A DNA stretch of 9,695 bases. Source: Methylotenera sp. GTDB taxonomy: Bacteria > Pseudomonadota > Gammaproteobacteria > Burkholderiales > Methylophilaceae. Positions 1 to 6,556 of this stretch are shown here, piece by piece; the stretch's first letter is position 1; each line of letters opens with the position of its first letter. The notes below the pieces were generated by a model. It was not told the DNA's origin, did not search any database, and saw nothing but the letters and a program-made list of their open reading frames with translations. The position numbers and the translations under genes are program-made. The stretch is taken from positions 1 through 9,695 of the forward strand of contig JAIYEJ010000220.1 in NCBI GenBank assembly GCA_027487055.1, given 5' to 3'.

Positions 1-2648
1 CGTCGATTTTTGGTGGGCAAGATTACGCCATGCGCGTGTGGTTACGTCCAGATCGCATGGCGCACTTGGGTGTGAGTACCAGTGATGTTGCTGCTGCCAT
101 CAATGCACAAAATAACCAATATGCAGCTGGTAAAATAGGCCAAGAGCCTGCACCGGCAGGGCAGCAATTAGTCTACACCGTCACGGCTAAAGGTCGCTTA
201 GTTGATCCTACGCAATTTGGCGATATTATCGTGCGTGCAGATGGTCCAAATGGTGTATTGTATTTAAAGGACATTGCACGTATCGAACTTGGTGCGCAAA
301 GTTATAACGTTACATCCGCACTAGATGGTCAACCGGGTGTGGCGATTCCAATTTTTTTACAAAATGGCGCAAACGCACTTGAAACAGCAACAGCCATTAA
401 GAAGAAAGTGGCCGAGTTGGAGGAAAACTTTCCAAAAGGCATGAAAACCACCATCCCTTATGACACTAGTGATTTTGTAAAAGCGACCATCAAAGAAGTA
501 TTACATACATTTGGCGAGGCTTTGATATTGGTAGTGCTCGTGGTGTTCCTGTTCTTGCAAAGTTGGCGTGCTACGTTGATTCCCATGATAGCGGTGCCTA
601 TTTCCATTATTGGTACCTTCGCCGGTTTATATTTATTTGGCTTTACGATTAATTTGCTGACATTGTTTGCCATGATTTTGGCGATTGGTATCGTGGTGGA
701 TGATGCGATTGTGGTGTTGGAAAATACTGAACGTTTAATGCGCGAAGAGAATTTAAACCCCTTTCAAGCTGCGGTGAAATCTATCGGCCAAGTCTCTGCT
801 GCTGTTGTAGCTATTGTGTTGGTGTTGTGTGCGGTGTTTGTGCCTGTGGCTTTTCAGGGCGGAATTGCGGGTGAATTGTATCGTCAGTTTGCGGTCACTG
901 TCGCTATTGCGGTGGTGATTTCGGGCGTGGTTGCACTTACCTTAACGCCTGCTTTATGTGCCCTGATTTTAAAAAAAGAACATGGAGAAAATGCATTTTT
1001 TAGAAAATTTAATCATGGTTTTGGTCGATTTACAAATCTTTACATTGATACAGTAAATCTCACGTTGCGTCACAAGATTATCGGTTCAATAGCTTTTGTT
1101 GGAATTTTACTGGTGATGGTTTTTCTGTTTTTCCGTGTACCGGGTGGCTTTGTACCAGCAGAAGACCAAGGTTACGTAGTGACCGTTGTGGTAATGCCAG
1201 ATGGCGCTACATTGCCTAGAACCACTAAAACTACTGAGAATATACGTGCTGCAATTGCGACAGACCCCGCTGTGGCGCATGAGTTTGCGATTAATGGATT
1301 TGAGTTGCTCACTGGTGCGAACAAAACCAATTCTGCGACGATGTTTGTGCGCTTAAAAGATTGGAAAGAGCGCACTACTAGTGCAACTGAAATCGTTGGC
1401 AAGTTATTTGGTATTGGCATGAGTCAACCTGACGGATTGGCCTTTGCAGTAAATCCGCCAGCAATTCGTGGCTTGGGTTCGGCTGGTGGTTTTGAGGTGT
1501 ATGTACAAAGCCAGCTGGATACTGATCCAATGAAACTCGCCGCAGTTTCAAATAACTTTATGGACGCGATGCGTGCAAACTCACAACTCACAGGGATTAA
1601 CAGTTTTTTTAGACCCACTGTGCCGCAGTTGATGATTGAAGTGGATGAAGCCAAAGCCATTTCACAACATGTGCGCATTGCCGATATATACACGACTTTG
1701 CAAAGTACCATGGGCTCATTCTATGTGAACGATTTTAACCGCAATGGAAGAACGTATCGCGTGCAATTGCAAGCCGAAGCAGCTTATCGTATGAAGCCAG
1801 AAGATTTGGGCAAGGTTTACGTGCGTAGTCAGCCAACGCCTGAAAGCCCAAGCGGCAATATGATTCCACTCTCTGCATTAAGTATAGTTAAAAACATCAT
1901 GGGGGCTGAGCAGTTAGAGCGTTATAACGGATTGCTTTCTGCCAAAATTTTTGGTAGCGGAGCAGCTGGCGTGAGTTCAGGTGAGGCGATTACACTAGTC
2001 GAAAAAATCGCGAAAGAAAACCTGCCAACTGGCTACCGTATTGCGTGGACTGGCCAAGCTTTTCAAGAACAACGCACTGGCAACGCGGCTTTGTATGCGT
2101 TTGGATTTGCTACGATTATGGTGTTTCTCATCTTAGCAGCACAGTTTGAAACATGGGCTTTACCATTAGCGGTGATTATGGCGGTGCCTTTTGCGATGTC
2201 TGGTGCGCTCTTGGCGGTGTTATTCCGAGGGATGAATAATGATATTTACTTTCAAATCGGCTTAATCACCTTAATTGGTCTTGCGGCTAAAAATGCCATT
2301 TTAATTGTGGAATTTGCCAGCCAAAAAATGGAAGAAGGCATGCCAGTAGCGCAAGCCGCCATTGAAGCTGCACGCTTACGGTTTAGACCGATTGTCATGA
2401 CCTCAATGGCATTTGTGCTCGGTATTGTGCCCTTGGTAATGGCCACAGGTGCAGGCGCAGCGGCCCGCCAGTCAATGGGTACAGGAGTGTTTGGTGGCAT
2501 GATATTGGCCACATTTGTGGCAACGATATTTATTCCGCTCTTCTTTACTTGGTTGTCAGGCAAACATGTGCGTCATCATGGGCATTTGGAAGGGGTAGAG
2601 AATAAAGCCTTGCAAAATAAAACCCCAGTAGAGAAGGACCTAGTATGA
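1..2648 (+). CDS. RND-type multidrug efflux pump, inner-membrane subunit (HAE-1, AcrB/MexB-like), 5' end outside window
   Basis: This is the proton-driven inner-membrane pump of a tripartite efflux system, which exports hydrophobic or amphiphilic compounds from periplasm and membrane. The frame is open from base 3 (SIFGGQDYAMRVW), matching AcrB around residue 175, so about 170-180 N-terminal residues lie upstream; the Met at base 30 is internal. Numbering from that Met: TM2-TM6 lie at about 163-313, the second periplasmic region at about 370-684, and TM8-TM12 at about 686-842. The proton-relay residues are present: D224/D225 in IVVDDAIVVLEN (AcrB D407/D408), K754 in GLAAKNAILIVEF (K940), R784 (R971) and T791 (T978). 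The C-terminal tail is short and His-rich, as is common in the family. The stop overlaps the next start as ATGA, which implies coupled expression with the outer-membrane channel. The substrate cannot be inferred. Confidence 0.96.
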   Translation, partial: SIFGGQDYAMRVWLRPDRMAHLGVSTSDVAAAINAQNNQYAAGKIGQEPAPAGQQLVYTVTAKGRLVDPTQFGDIIVRADGPNGVLYLKDIARIELGAQSYNVTSALDGQPGVAIPIFLQNGANALETATAIKKKVAELEENFPKGMKTTIPYDTSDFVKATIKEVLHTFGEALILVVLVVFLFLQSWRATLIPMIAVPISIIGTFAGLYLFGFTINLLTLFAMILAIGIVVDDAIVVLENTERLMREENLNPFQAAVKSIGQVSAAVVAIVLVLCAVFVPVAFQGGIAGELYRQFAVTVAIAVVISGVVALTLTPALCALILKKEHGENAFFRKFNHGFGRFTNLYIDTVNLTLRHKIIGSIAFVGILLVMVFLFFRVPGGFVPAEDQGYVVTVVVMPDGATLPRTTKTTENIRAAIATDPAVAHEFAINGFELLTGANKTNSATMFVRLKDWKERTTSATEIVGKLFGIGMSQPDGLAFAVNPPAIRGLGSAGGFEVYVQSQLDTDPMKLAAVSNNFMDAMRANSQLTGINSFFRPTVPQLMIEVDEAKAISQHVRIADIYTTLQSTMGSFYVNDFNRNGRTYRVQLQAEAAYRMKPEDLGKVYVRSQPTPESPSGNMIPLSALSIVKNIMGAEQLERYNGLLSAKIFGSGAAGVSSGEAITLVEKIAKENLPTGYRIAWTGQAFQEQRTGNAALYAFGFATIMVFLILAAQFETWALPLAVIMAVPFAMSGALLAVLFRGMNNDIYFQIGLITLIGLAAKNAILIVEFASQKMEEGMPVAQAAIEAARLRFRPIVMTSMAFVLGIVPLVMATGAGAAARQSMGTGVFGGMILATFVATIFIPLFFTWLSGKHVRHHGHLEGVENKALQNKTPVEKDLV
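2631..2638 (+). promoter_or_regulatory. Ribosome binding site for the outer-membrane channel gene
   Basis: GAGAAGGA lies inside the last codons of the pump gene, six bases before the ATG at 2645. It supports that start over the downstream ATGs at 2699, 2702 and 2711, which have no comparable site. With the ATGA overlap it suggests translational coupling. Confidence 0.65.
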
Positions 2649-4150
2649 AGGCCGCTAGCAAATCGACACTCACTGCCACGCAGAACAGTCAGCGAAAAAT
2701 GATGCAGAAAATGAAGTTTGCTTTTACATTAAGCGCCATTAGCTTTTTGGCGGGTTGTCAATTACTCGGTCCTATATTTTCAAGGCCTATTGATACATTG
2801 CCTGCACAATATCCAGAAGGAGCAGCGGTAGAAAGTACGCCAGAATCACAGCAGGCAATGGGGACTTGGTGGACATTGTTTGCAGATACACAACTGAATA
2901 CTTTGGTGGAAAAAGCACTGGCGAATAACACCAATATTCAGCAAGCCGTTGCCAGAATAGAAGAAGCGGATGCGCAAGCCAAAGAAGTGGGCGCGAACAT
3001 TCTGCCAACTGTGACACTGGATGGCACAAAAACCCGAAGCCGTGTCACAGGGGCAGGCGCTTTCCCAGTATTTGGCCCCAACCCGCGCGACAACTACATT
3101 GTAGAGCTAAACGCTGCTATTGAGCTTGATTTTTGGGGTAAGTTAAAGCGCGCAAACGAAGCCGCGCGTGCCAATTTATTAGCCACGCAATATGCCAAAG
3201 ACACCGTGAAATGGTCGCTATCAAGTTTGGTGGCTAATCACTATTTAATGTTGCGCAGCATTCAATCGCAATTAATCGTCAATGCCAATAACCTTAAAAC
3301 AGCGCAAGAAAGCCTAGCACTGGCGCAACGGCGCGTGGCGGGTGGTGTGTCATCGATTTTAGATGTGCATCAAGCGGAGTTGGTGGTGGTTAATTTACAA
3401 TCGCAAGCTTTAGAGTATCAACGTTTAAGCGCTTTGAGCCAGCACCAACTGGGTTTGTTAACCGCAGATTTAACAACCAAAATCGCAGTAGCAGAGGTGA
3501 TGTCAATGCCATTGCCGCCAGTGCCGCCGTCTGGCTTGCCCTCTCAGCTCATGGATGCACGCCCGGATATTCGCCAAGCGGAGCAACAATTGGTGGCTGC
3601 TAATGCAAATATTGGCATTGCGAAAGCGGCTTTATACCCCTCTGTTTCACTCTCGGGTGCTTATGGTGGCGAGAGTTTAGAACTGACTGATATTACAAAG
3701 TCACTCGCGCGTATTTGGACGCTGGGCTTAGATGTGAGCTTGCCCATTTTTAATGGTGGACGATTAAATTCACGAGTTGATCAAGCGACAGCGCTACAAA
3801 AGCAAGCATTAGCAAATTATATCGGTGTTTCACAAACTGCGTTTACTGAGGTACGCGACGCCTTTGTAAGTGCCCGAGTGAATCGTGAGCGAGAAGCGAT
3901 AGCGCAGTCAAAACAGACCATCACGCAAAAAATGTTGAATATTGCACAAAATCGCTACAAAGCAGGTTATTCAAGCTATCTAGAAGTGCTAGATGCACAA
4001 CGAAGTCACAACGAAGCCACGCAAGCTTTTGTGCAAAGTCGGCAAGATTCGTTAACTTCAACTGTTTCATTATTCAAAGCATTGGGTGGCGGTTGGTCTG
4101 AGACGGCGTCCACTCAAACATCAAAGCCGAGCGCGCAGCCCGTTAAATAA
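2645..4150 (+). CDS. Outer-membrane efflux channel lipoprotein, NodT/OprM family
   Basis: This is the outer-membrane exit duct (TolC/OprM-like) of the tripartite pump whose RND subunit is encoded just upstream. A lipoprotein signal ends in the lipobox LAGC with lipidated Cys38. Residue 39 is Gln rather than Asp, consistent with outer-membrane sorting. The mature protein has the two OEP repeats: roughly 75-275 (TWWTLFAD, ALANNTNIQQA) and 298-485 (GLPSQLMDARPDIRQAE, then ALYPSVSLSGAYGG and LDVSLPIFNGG), with long predicted helices around 205-270 and 380-475. The length of 501 residues is slightly over the usual 460-490, because about 22 residues precede the hydrophobic part of the signal. The start at 2645 is chosen for the ATGA overlap and good ribosome binding site. 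An internal start at 2711 would give a more typical signal peptide. Confidence 0.95.
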   Translation: MKAASKSTLTATQNSQRKMMQKMKFAFTLSAISFLAGCQLLGPIFSRPIDTLPAQYPEGAAVESTPESQQAMGTWWTLFADTQLNTLVEKALANNTNIQQAVARIEEADAQAKEVGANILPTVTLDGTKTRSRVTGAGAFPVFGPNPRDNYIVELNAAIELDFWGKLKRANEAARANLLATQYAKDTVKWSLSSLVANHYLMLRSIQSQLIVNANNLKTAQESLALAQRRVAGGVSSILDVHQAELVVVNLQSQALEYQRLSALSQHQLGLLTADLTTKIAVAEVMSMPLPPVPPSGLPSQLMDARPDIRQAEQQLVAANANIGIAKAALYPSVSLSGAYGGESLELTDITKSLARIWTLGLDVSLPIFNGGRLNSRVDQATALQKQALANYIGVSQTAFTEVRDAFVSARVNREREAIAQSKQTITQKMLNIAQNRYKAGYSSYLEVLDAQRSHNEATQAFVQSRQDSLTSTVSLFKALGGGWSETASTQTSKPSAQPVK

Positions 4151-4162
4151 GCTGTAATTGAC

Positions 4163-4190
4163 TTGCAATATCGCATGACGCCTTTATGAT
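4163..4190 (+). promoter_or_regulatory. Candidate sigma70-type promoter for the MFS gene
   Basis: TTGCAA (4163-4168) and TATGAT (4185-4190) are separated by 16 bases in the 35-bp gap after the channel gene. Transcription would begin near 4197, essentially at the ATG at 4198, giving a leaderless or near-leaderless message. The -10 box overlaps the upstream ATG at 4186. This rests on motif reading only. Confidence 0.3.
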
Positions 4191-4201
4191 AGTCGTCATG
4201 C
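4173..4201 (+). promoter_or_regulatory. Perfect inverted repeat at the MFS start: candidate operator or RNA hairpin
   Basis: GCATGACG (4173-4180) and CGTCATGC (4194-4201) are exact reverse complements separated by 13 bases. The half-sites are 21 bp apart start to start, close to two helical turns, which suits a dimeric repressor. The spacer contains the candidate -10 box and the first ATG (4186); the second ATG (4198) lies in the right arm. In RNA the same bases could form an 8-bp stem presenting or hiding the start codon. Confidence 0.4.
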
Positions 4202-5481
4202 AAACAGCCCCTTTAAAACCCATTGTTTCCTCCACCCACATTGCATTTGCTAGTTTTATTGGCACGGCGATTGAGTTTTATGATTTTTACATTTACGCCA
4301 TGGCGGCTGCCTTAGTCATCGGGCAAGTATTCTTTCCCGCGAGCGATCCTGCCGCACAATCTTTAAATGCATTTCTCACCTTTGGCATTGCCTTTGTCGC
4401 GCGCCCAGTAGGGGCGATTTTATTTGGCCATTTTGGCGATAAAGTGGGGCGCAAAGCCACGCTAGCAGCCTCGTTATTGGTCATGGGTATTTCAACGTTA
4501 TTGATAGGTTTGTTGCCAAGTTACGCCAGTTGGGGTGTTTGGGCACCCATTTGTTTGTGCCTATTACGCTTTGGGCAAGGTATTGGGCTAGGTGGCGAGT
4601 GGGGTGGTGCAGCATTGCTCGCCACCGAGCATGCTCCAGCAGGCAAACGTGCTTGGTTTGGTATGTTTCCGCAATTAGGGCCATCGGTTGGTTTTTTACT
4701 GGCAACCTTAAGTTTTTTAGGCCTTTCATTGTGGTTAAGTGAGGCAGAATTTAAAACTTGGGGTTGGCGATTGCCGTTTATTGCAAGCGCATTGTTAGTG
4801 GTGGTGGGTTTGTATGTGCGCTTTAAATTGGCAGAAACGCCAGCCTTTGCACAAGCGCTCGTAAAACAAAGCACGCACGCAGTGCCACTAAAACCATTAT
4901 TAAAACACCACTTAAAGCCCATTGTTTTAGGCGCTTTGGCAATGGGCGTTTGCTACAACTTGTTTTACACCGCCACCGTATTTTGCTTAAGTTATGGCAC
5001 CATAACACTGGGTATTACACGTCCAGATTTTTTAACCATGTTGTGTGTTGCCGTGCTTTTTATGACTCTTGCGACACCAATATCCGCAAGCCTTTCAGAT
5101 CGGTTTGGCAGAAGGCCCGTGTTGCTGATTGGTAGCGCATTCGCCGTGCTAGCAGGGTTTACTTTAGCGCCACTATTAGCCAGCCAGTCCATTGTACTTA
5201 TCACATTATTTTTAGCGCTCGCCTTATTTTTAATGGGTACCACGTTTGCGCCTATGGGCGCTTTTTTGCCTGAGCAATTTCCGGTGGTGGTGCGATACAC
5301 AGGTGCGGGCTTGGCGTACCAACTGGGTGGTATTTTAGGCGCTTCTTTTGCACCCAGTGTTTCGCAATTATTGGTGAATACAGGAGGCTTACAATGGGTG
5401 GGATTTTATGTTTCTGCTATGGCATTCTTAAGTTTTATTGCAGTATGGTTTATGCAAGAAACTGCAAAAATTGACGATTAA
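4186..5481 (+). CDS. MFS transporter, metabolite:H+ symporter (MHS) family, ShiA/YhjE/ProP-like
   Basis: This is a 12-TM inner-membrane permease that probably couples uptake of a small metabolite to proton entry. MHS members take substrates such as alpha-ketoglutarate, shikimate, proline/betaine or citrate; the substrate here is not readable. The MHS hallmark SFIGTAIEFYDFYIY is at residues 23-37. GIAFVARPVGAILFGHFGD (67-85) runs into the first MFS motif A, GHFGDKVGRKATL (81-93), followed by RFGQGIGLGGEWGGAAL (128-144) and the second motif A copy, LSDRFGRRPVLL (303-314). At 431 residues it has full family length. Two in-frame ATGs compete (4186 and 4198) and neither has a Shine-Dalgarno sequence; the residues between them (MIVV) are dispensable, and the candidate promoter favours 4198. 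It lies 35 bp after the efflux channel gene on the same strand, but no functional link is evident. Confidence 0.93.
   Translation: MIVVMQTAPLKPIVSSTHIAFASFIGTAIEFYDFYIYAMAAALVIGQVFFPASDPAAQSLNAFLTFGIAFVARPVGAILFGHFGDKVGRKATLAASLLVMGISTLLIGLLPSYASWGVWAPICLCLLRFGQGIGLGGEWGGAALLATEHAPAGKRAWFGMFPQLGPSVGFLLATLSFLGLSLWLSEAEFKTWGWRLPFIASALLVVVGLYVRFKLAETPAFAQALVKQSTHAVPLKPLLKHHLKPIVLGALAMGVCYNLFYTATVFCLSYGTITLGITRPDFLTMLCVAVLFMTLATPISASLSDRFGRRPVLLIGSAFAVLAGFTLAPLLASQSIVLITLFLALALFLMGTTFAPMGAFLPEQFPVVVRYTGAGLAYQLGGILGASFAPSVSQLLVNTGGLQWVGFYVSAMAFLSFIAVWFMQETAKIDD
5077..5099 (+). repeat. Copy 1 of a 23-nt imperfect direct repeat, inside the MFS gene
   Basis: This segment encodes PISASLS plus two bases of the next Asp codon, just before the second motif A (LSDRFGRR) of the MFS protein. 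It matches 5537-5559 at 20 of 23 positions. The three differences are all transitions, and the last 12 bases, AAGCCTTTCAGA, are identical. Confidence 0.7.
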
Positions 5482-5497
5482 AAAATGTATTTTTTAA
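5478..5497. terminator. AT-only hairpin at the end of the MFS gene, possible weak bidirectional terminator
   Basis: Nine-base arms TTAAAAAAT and ATTTTTTAA flank GT and include the MFS stop codon TAA. In RNA this gives an A6/U6 stem with a UGUA loop. It sits where plus-strand transcription of the MFS gene should stop, ahead of the convergent operon. The stem has no GC pairs, so termination strength is doubtful. Confidence 0.3.
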
Positions 5498-5530
5498 ACA
5501 ATCAATCCGCCTGAGAGAAAAATGATGTCC

Positions 5531-5571
5531 AGCAACCCAGTATCCATAAGCCTTTCAGAGGCGCTGTTGCT
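5531..5571. other. Nested inverted repeats in the convergent intergenic region
   Basis: The outer arms AGCAAC (5531-5536) and GTTGCT (5566-5571) enclose a second hairpin, GCCT-TTCAG-AGGC (5550-5562). Neither strand has an adjacent T-run of the usual terminator form; on the minus strand a run of five T starts about nine bases after the outer stem. It could act as a 3'-end stabilising structure or a terminator for the YkgJ operon. Part of it coincides with the MFS-like repeat. Confidence 0.35.
5537..5559 (+). repeat. Copy 2 of the 23-nt imperfect direct repeat, intergenic
   Basis: It matches 5077-5099 inside the preceding MFS gene at 20 of 23 bases with only transitions. The similarity may extend upstream as GCAAC against GCGACA if one base is gapped. 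It stops abruptly after AGA. Confidence 0.7.
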
Positions 5572-5579
5572 AAGATGAC

Positions 5580-5840
5580 TTAAAAATCGGGTTTTGTGAG
5601 GGTTTCTAAATGTGTCAGCCAATTAATTGCATACTCTCTCGTTTCACCGCACATTTCCAAATTTGCTTGTAAGCTAGCGCAAAACGCAGGGCGTTCTGGT
5701 GACCCAAAAATCTTGCAACGATTTTCAAGATCCAATTGCACACAACGCACAGCGGCTGGCTTGCCGTTTGGCATGCCGGGAATAGGGCTATTGATGCTGG
5801 GTGCGGTGCAACATGCGCCGCAATTTGGTCTGCAATGCAT
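5580..5840 (-). CDS. YkgJ/UPF0153-family cysteine-cluster protein (putative metal- or Fe-S-binding)
   Basis: This is a small 86-residue protein of the YkgJ cysteine-cluster family. Members are presumed to bind zinc or an iron-sulfur cluster; the function is not established. Eight cysteines are visible at 3, 7, 10, 11, 33, 42, 54 and 64, starting with MHCRPNCGACCTAPS and followed by VRCVQLDLENRCKIFGS and ERPAFCASL, all typical of the family. The ATG at 5840 is chosen because GAGGA (5851-5847) lies six bases upstream and because the family starts at M-x-C. A longer frame from a TTG at 5879 would overlap the upstream gene by 37 bases. The start is two bases after the upstream stop and its ribosome binding site lies in the last codons of that gene, so translation is probably coupled. 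Confidence 0.9.
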   Translation of the reverse strand: MHCRPNCGACCTAPSINSPIPGMPNGKPAAVRCVQLDLENRCKIFGSPERPAFCASLQANLEMCGETREYAINWLTHLETLTKPDF

Positions 5841-5842
5841 GA

Positions 5843-6535
5843 TTAGTCCTCTGCGGGTAAAAACGATGTTTTCAACCAATCGTATTCTATCCGTTCGATG
5901 TCAAAACCAGCGTCACTTTGCAAGCCATGAATTTTAACTGCGACATGCTTGGGGAGTATCGCAAAATCTTGGCCGCTCACACAAAAATGTACGGGTAATG
6001 CATCTTTTATGGTGTACCCATTTAGCCGCGTGATACAGCCTTTTCTGTTATCAAAATAGCGCTTTTCATACTCGCCTTTGGCGAGATATTCTTTTTTAAA
6101 TCGTTCGTCATCATCGGCATTTTTTTTAAAGATATCTTCCATCATGGCGGGCTTGCCTTCTTTATGGGTGATTAAATCTCCCGCGCCATACTTAATTGCT
6201 ATATAACCCCAGAAATAAATAAGCACTGGGGTAAAAATTGCGATTAACACTATCTTTATTTTAGATTGATAAAGCGGAGCATTGAGCCAAAATGAATAAG
6301 CAAAATACGCAGTACATAATACACATAAAACGATATTGATGTAAAAAGCGATGTTTTGCCAACGTGGGCTTGGAATAAATTGATGCGCCAGCGCCCAAAA
6401 TATAAGCAAGGTTTCTGTAACTATCACCACGCCCAAAACCCAACGATAAGGCGGCGGCGTAAATTTGAGTGCCGCCAAGTTTTGAGGCTTGACTGCCCTT
6501 AAATCGCGCGCTTCTATTTTAACTTTTTTGGCCAC
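5843..6535 (-). CDS. Uncharacterised three-TM membrane protein
   Basis: I do not recognise this 230-residue protein. A basic N-terminus (MAKKVKIEARDLRAVK) is followed by three hydrophobic segments at about 31-51, 61-83 and 93-115. A soluble C-terminal domain (116-230) follows, beginning with a charged stretch rich in Lys, Asp and Glu (125-163). By the positive-inside rule the N-terminus is cytoplasmic and the C-terminal domain periplasmic, where Cys167 and Cys185 could form a disulfide. The start is a GTG with no clear Shine-Dalgarno; a short internal start is possible. It lies 21 bp after the CinA-like gene and 2 bp before the YkgJ gene on the same strand, so it is probably the middle gene of an operon. 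I am confident that it is a gene, and I have no function to propose. Confidence 0.8.
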   Translation of the reverse strand: MAKKVKIEARDLRAVKPQNLAALKFTPPPYRWVLGVVIVTETLLIFWALAHQFIPSPRWQNIAFYINIVLCVLCTAYFAYSFWLNAPLYQSKIKIVLIAIFTPVLIYFWGYIAIKYGAGDLITHKEGKPAMMEDIFKKNADDDERFKKEYLAKGEYEKRYFDNRKGCITRLNGYTIKDALPVHFCVSGQDFAILPKHVAVKIHGLQSDAGFDIERIEYDWLKTSFLPAED

Positions 6536-6556
6536 TTTTTGGGTTAAGTATTCGCT

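Larger units (their letters stand above)
5522..5578 (+). other. 18-codon open frame in the MFS 3' flank, possibly a gene remnant
   Basis: The frame reads MMSSNPVSISLSEALLLR. A purine-rich GAGAG (5513-5517) precedes the two ATGs at 5522 and 5525. The segment PVSISLSE parallels PISASLSD of the upstream MFS protein and lies in the same codon phase as the repeat. This may be a decayed scrap of an MFS gene rather than a working peptide gene. Nothing else supports translation. Confidence 0.15.

Noticed and set aside
1..29. Apparent missing N-terminus of the RND pump as a truncation
   Set aside because: The frame stays open to the window edge with family-typical sequence (IFGGQDYAMRVW), so this is a window boundary, not a broken gene.
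5505..5575. Minus-strand resemblance to a glycine riboswitch (GCGCC...GAAAGGC and CTCTCAGGCGG)
   Set aside because: The 3' CTCTCAGGC motif is striking, but the matching GGAGAG strand of P1/P2 is missing and the spacing is wrong. No downstream minus-strand gene exists for it to control: it runs into the antisense of the MFS gene.
5596..5937. Plus-strand open frame of 113 codons
   Set aside because: It is antisense to the YkgJ gene and the end of the membrane protein gene, which have clear family motifs or proper context; it has no recognisable domain.
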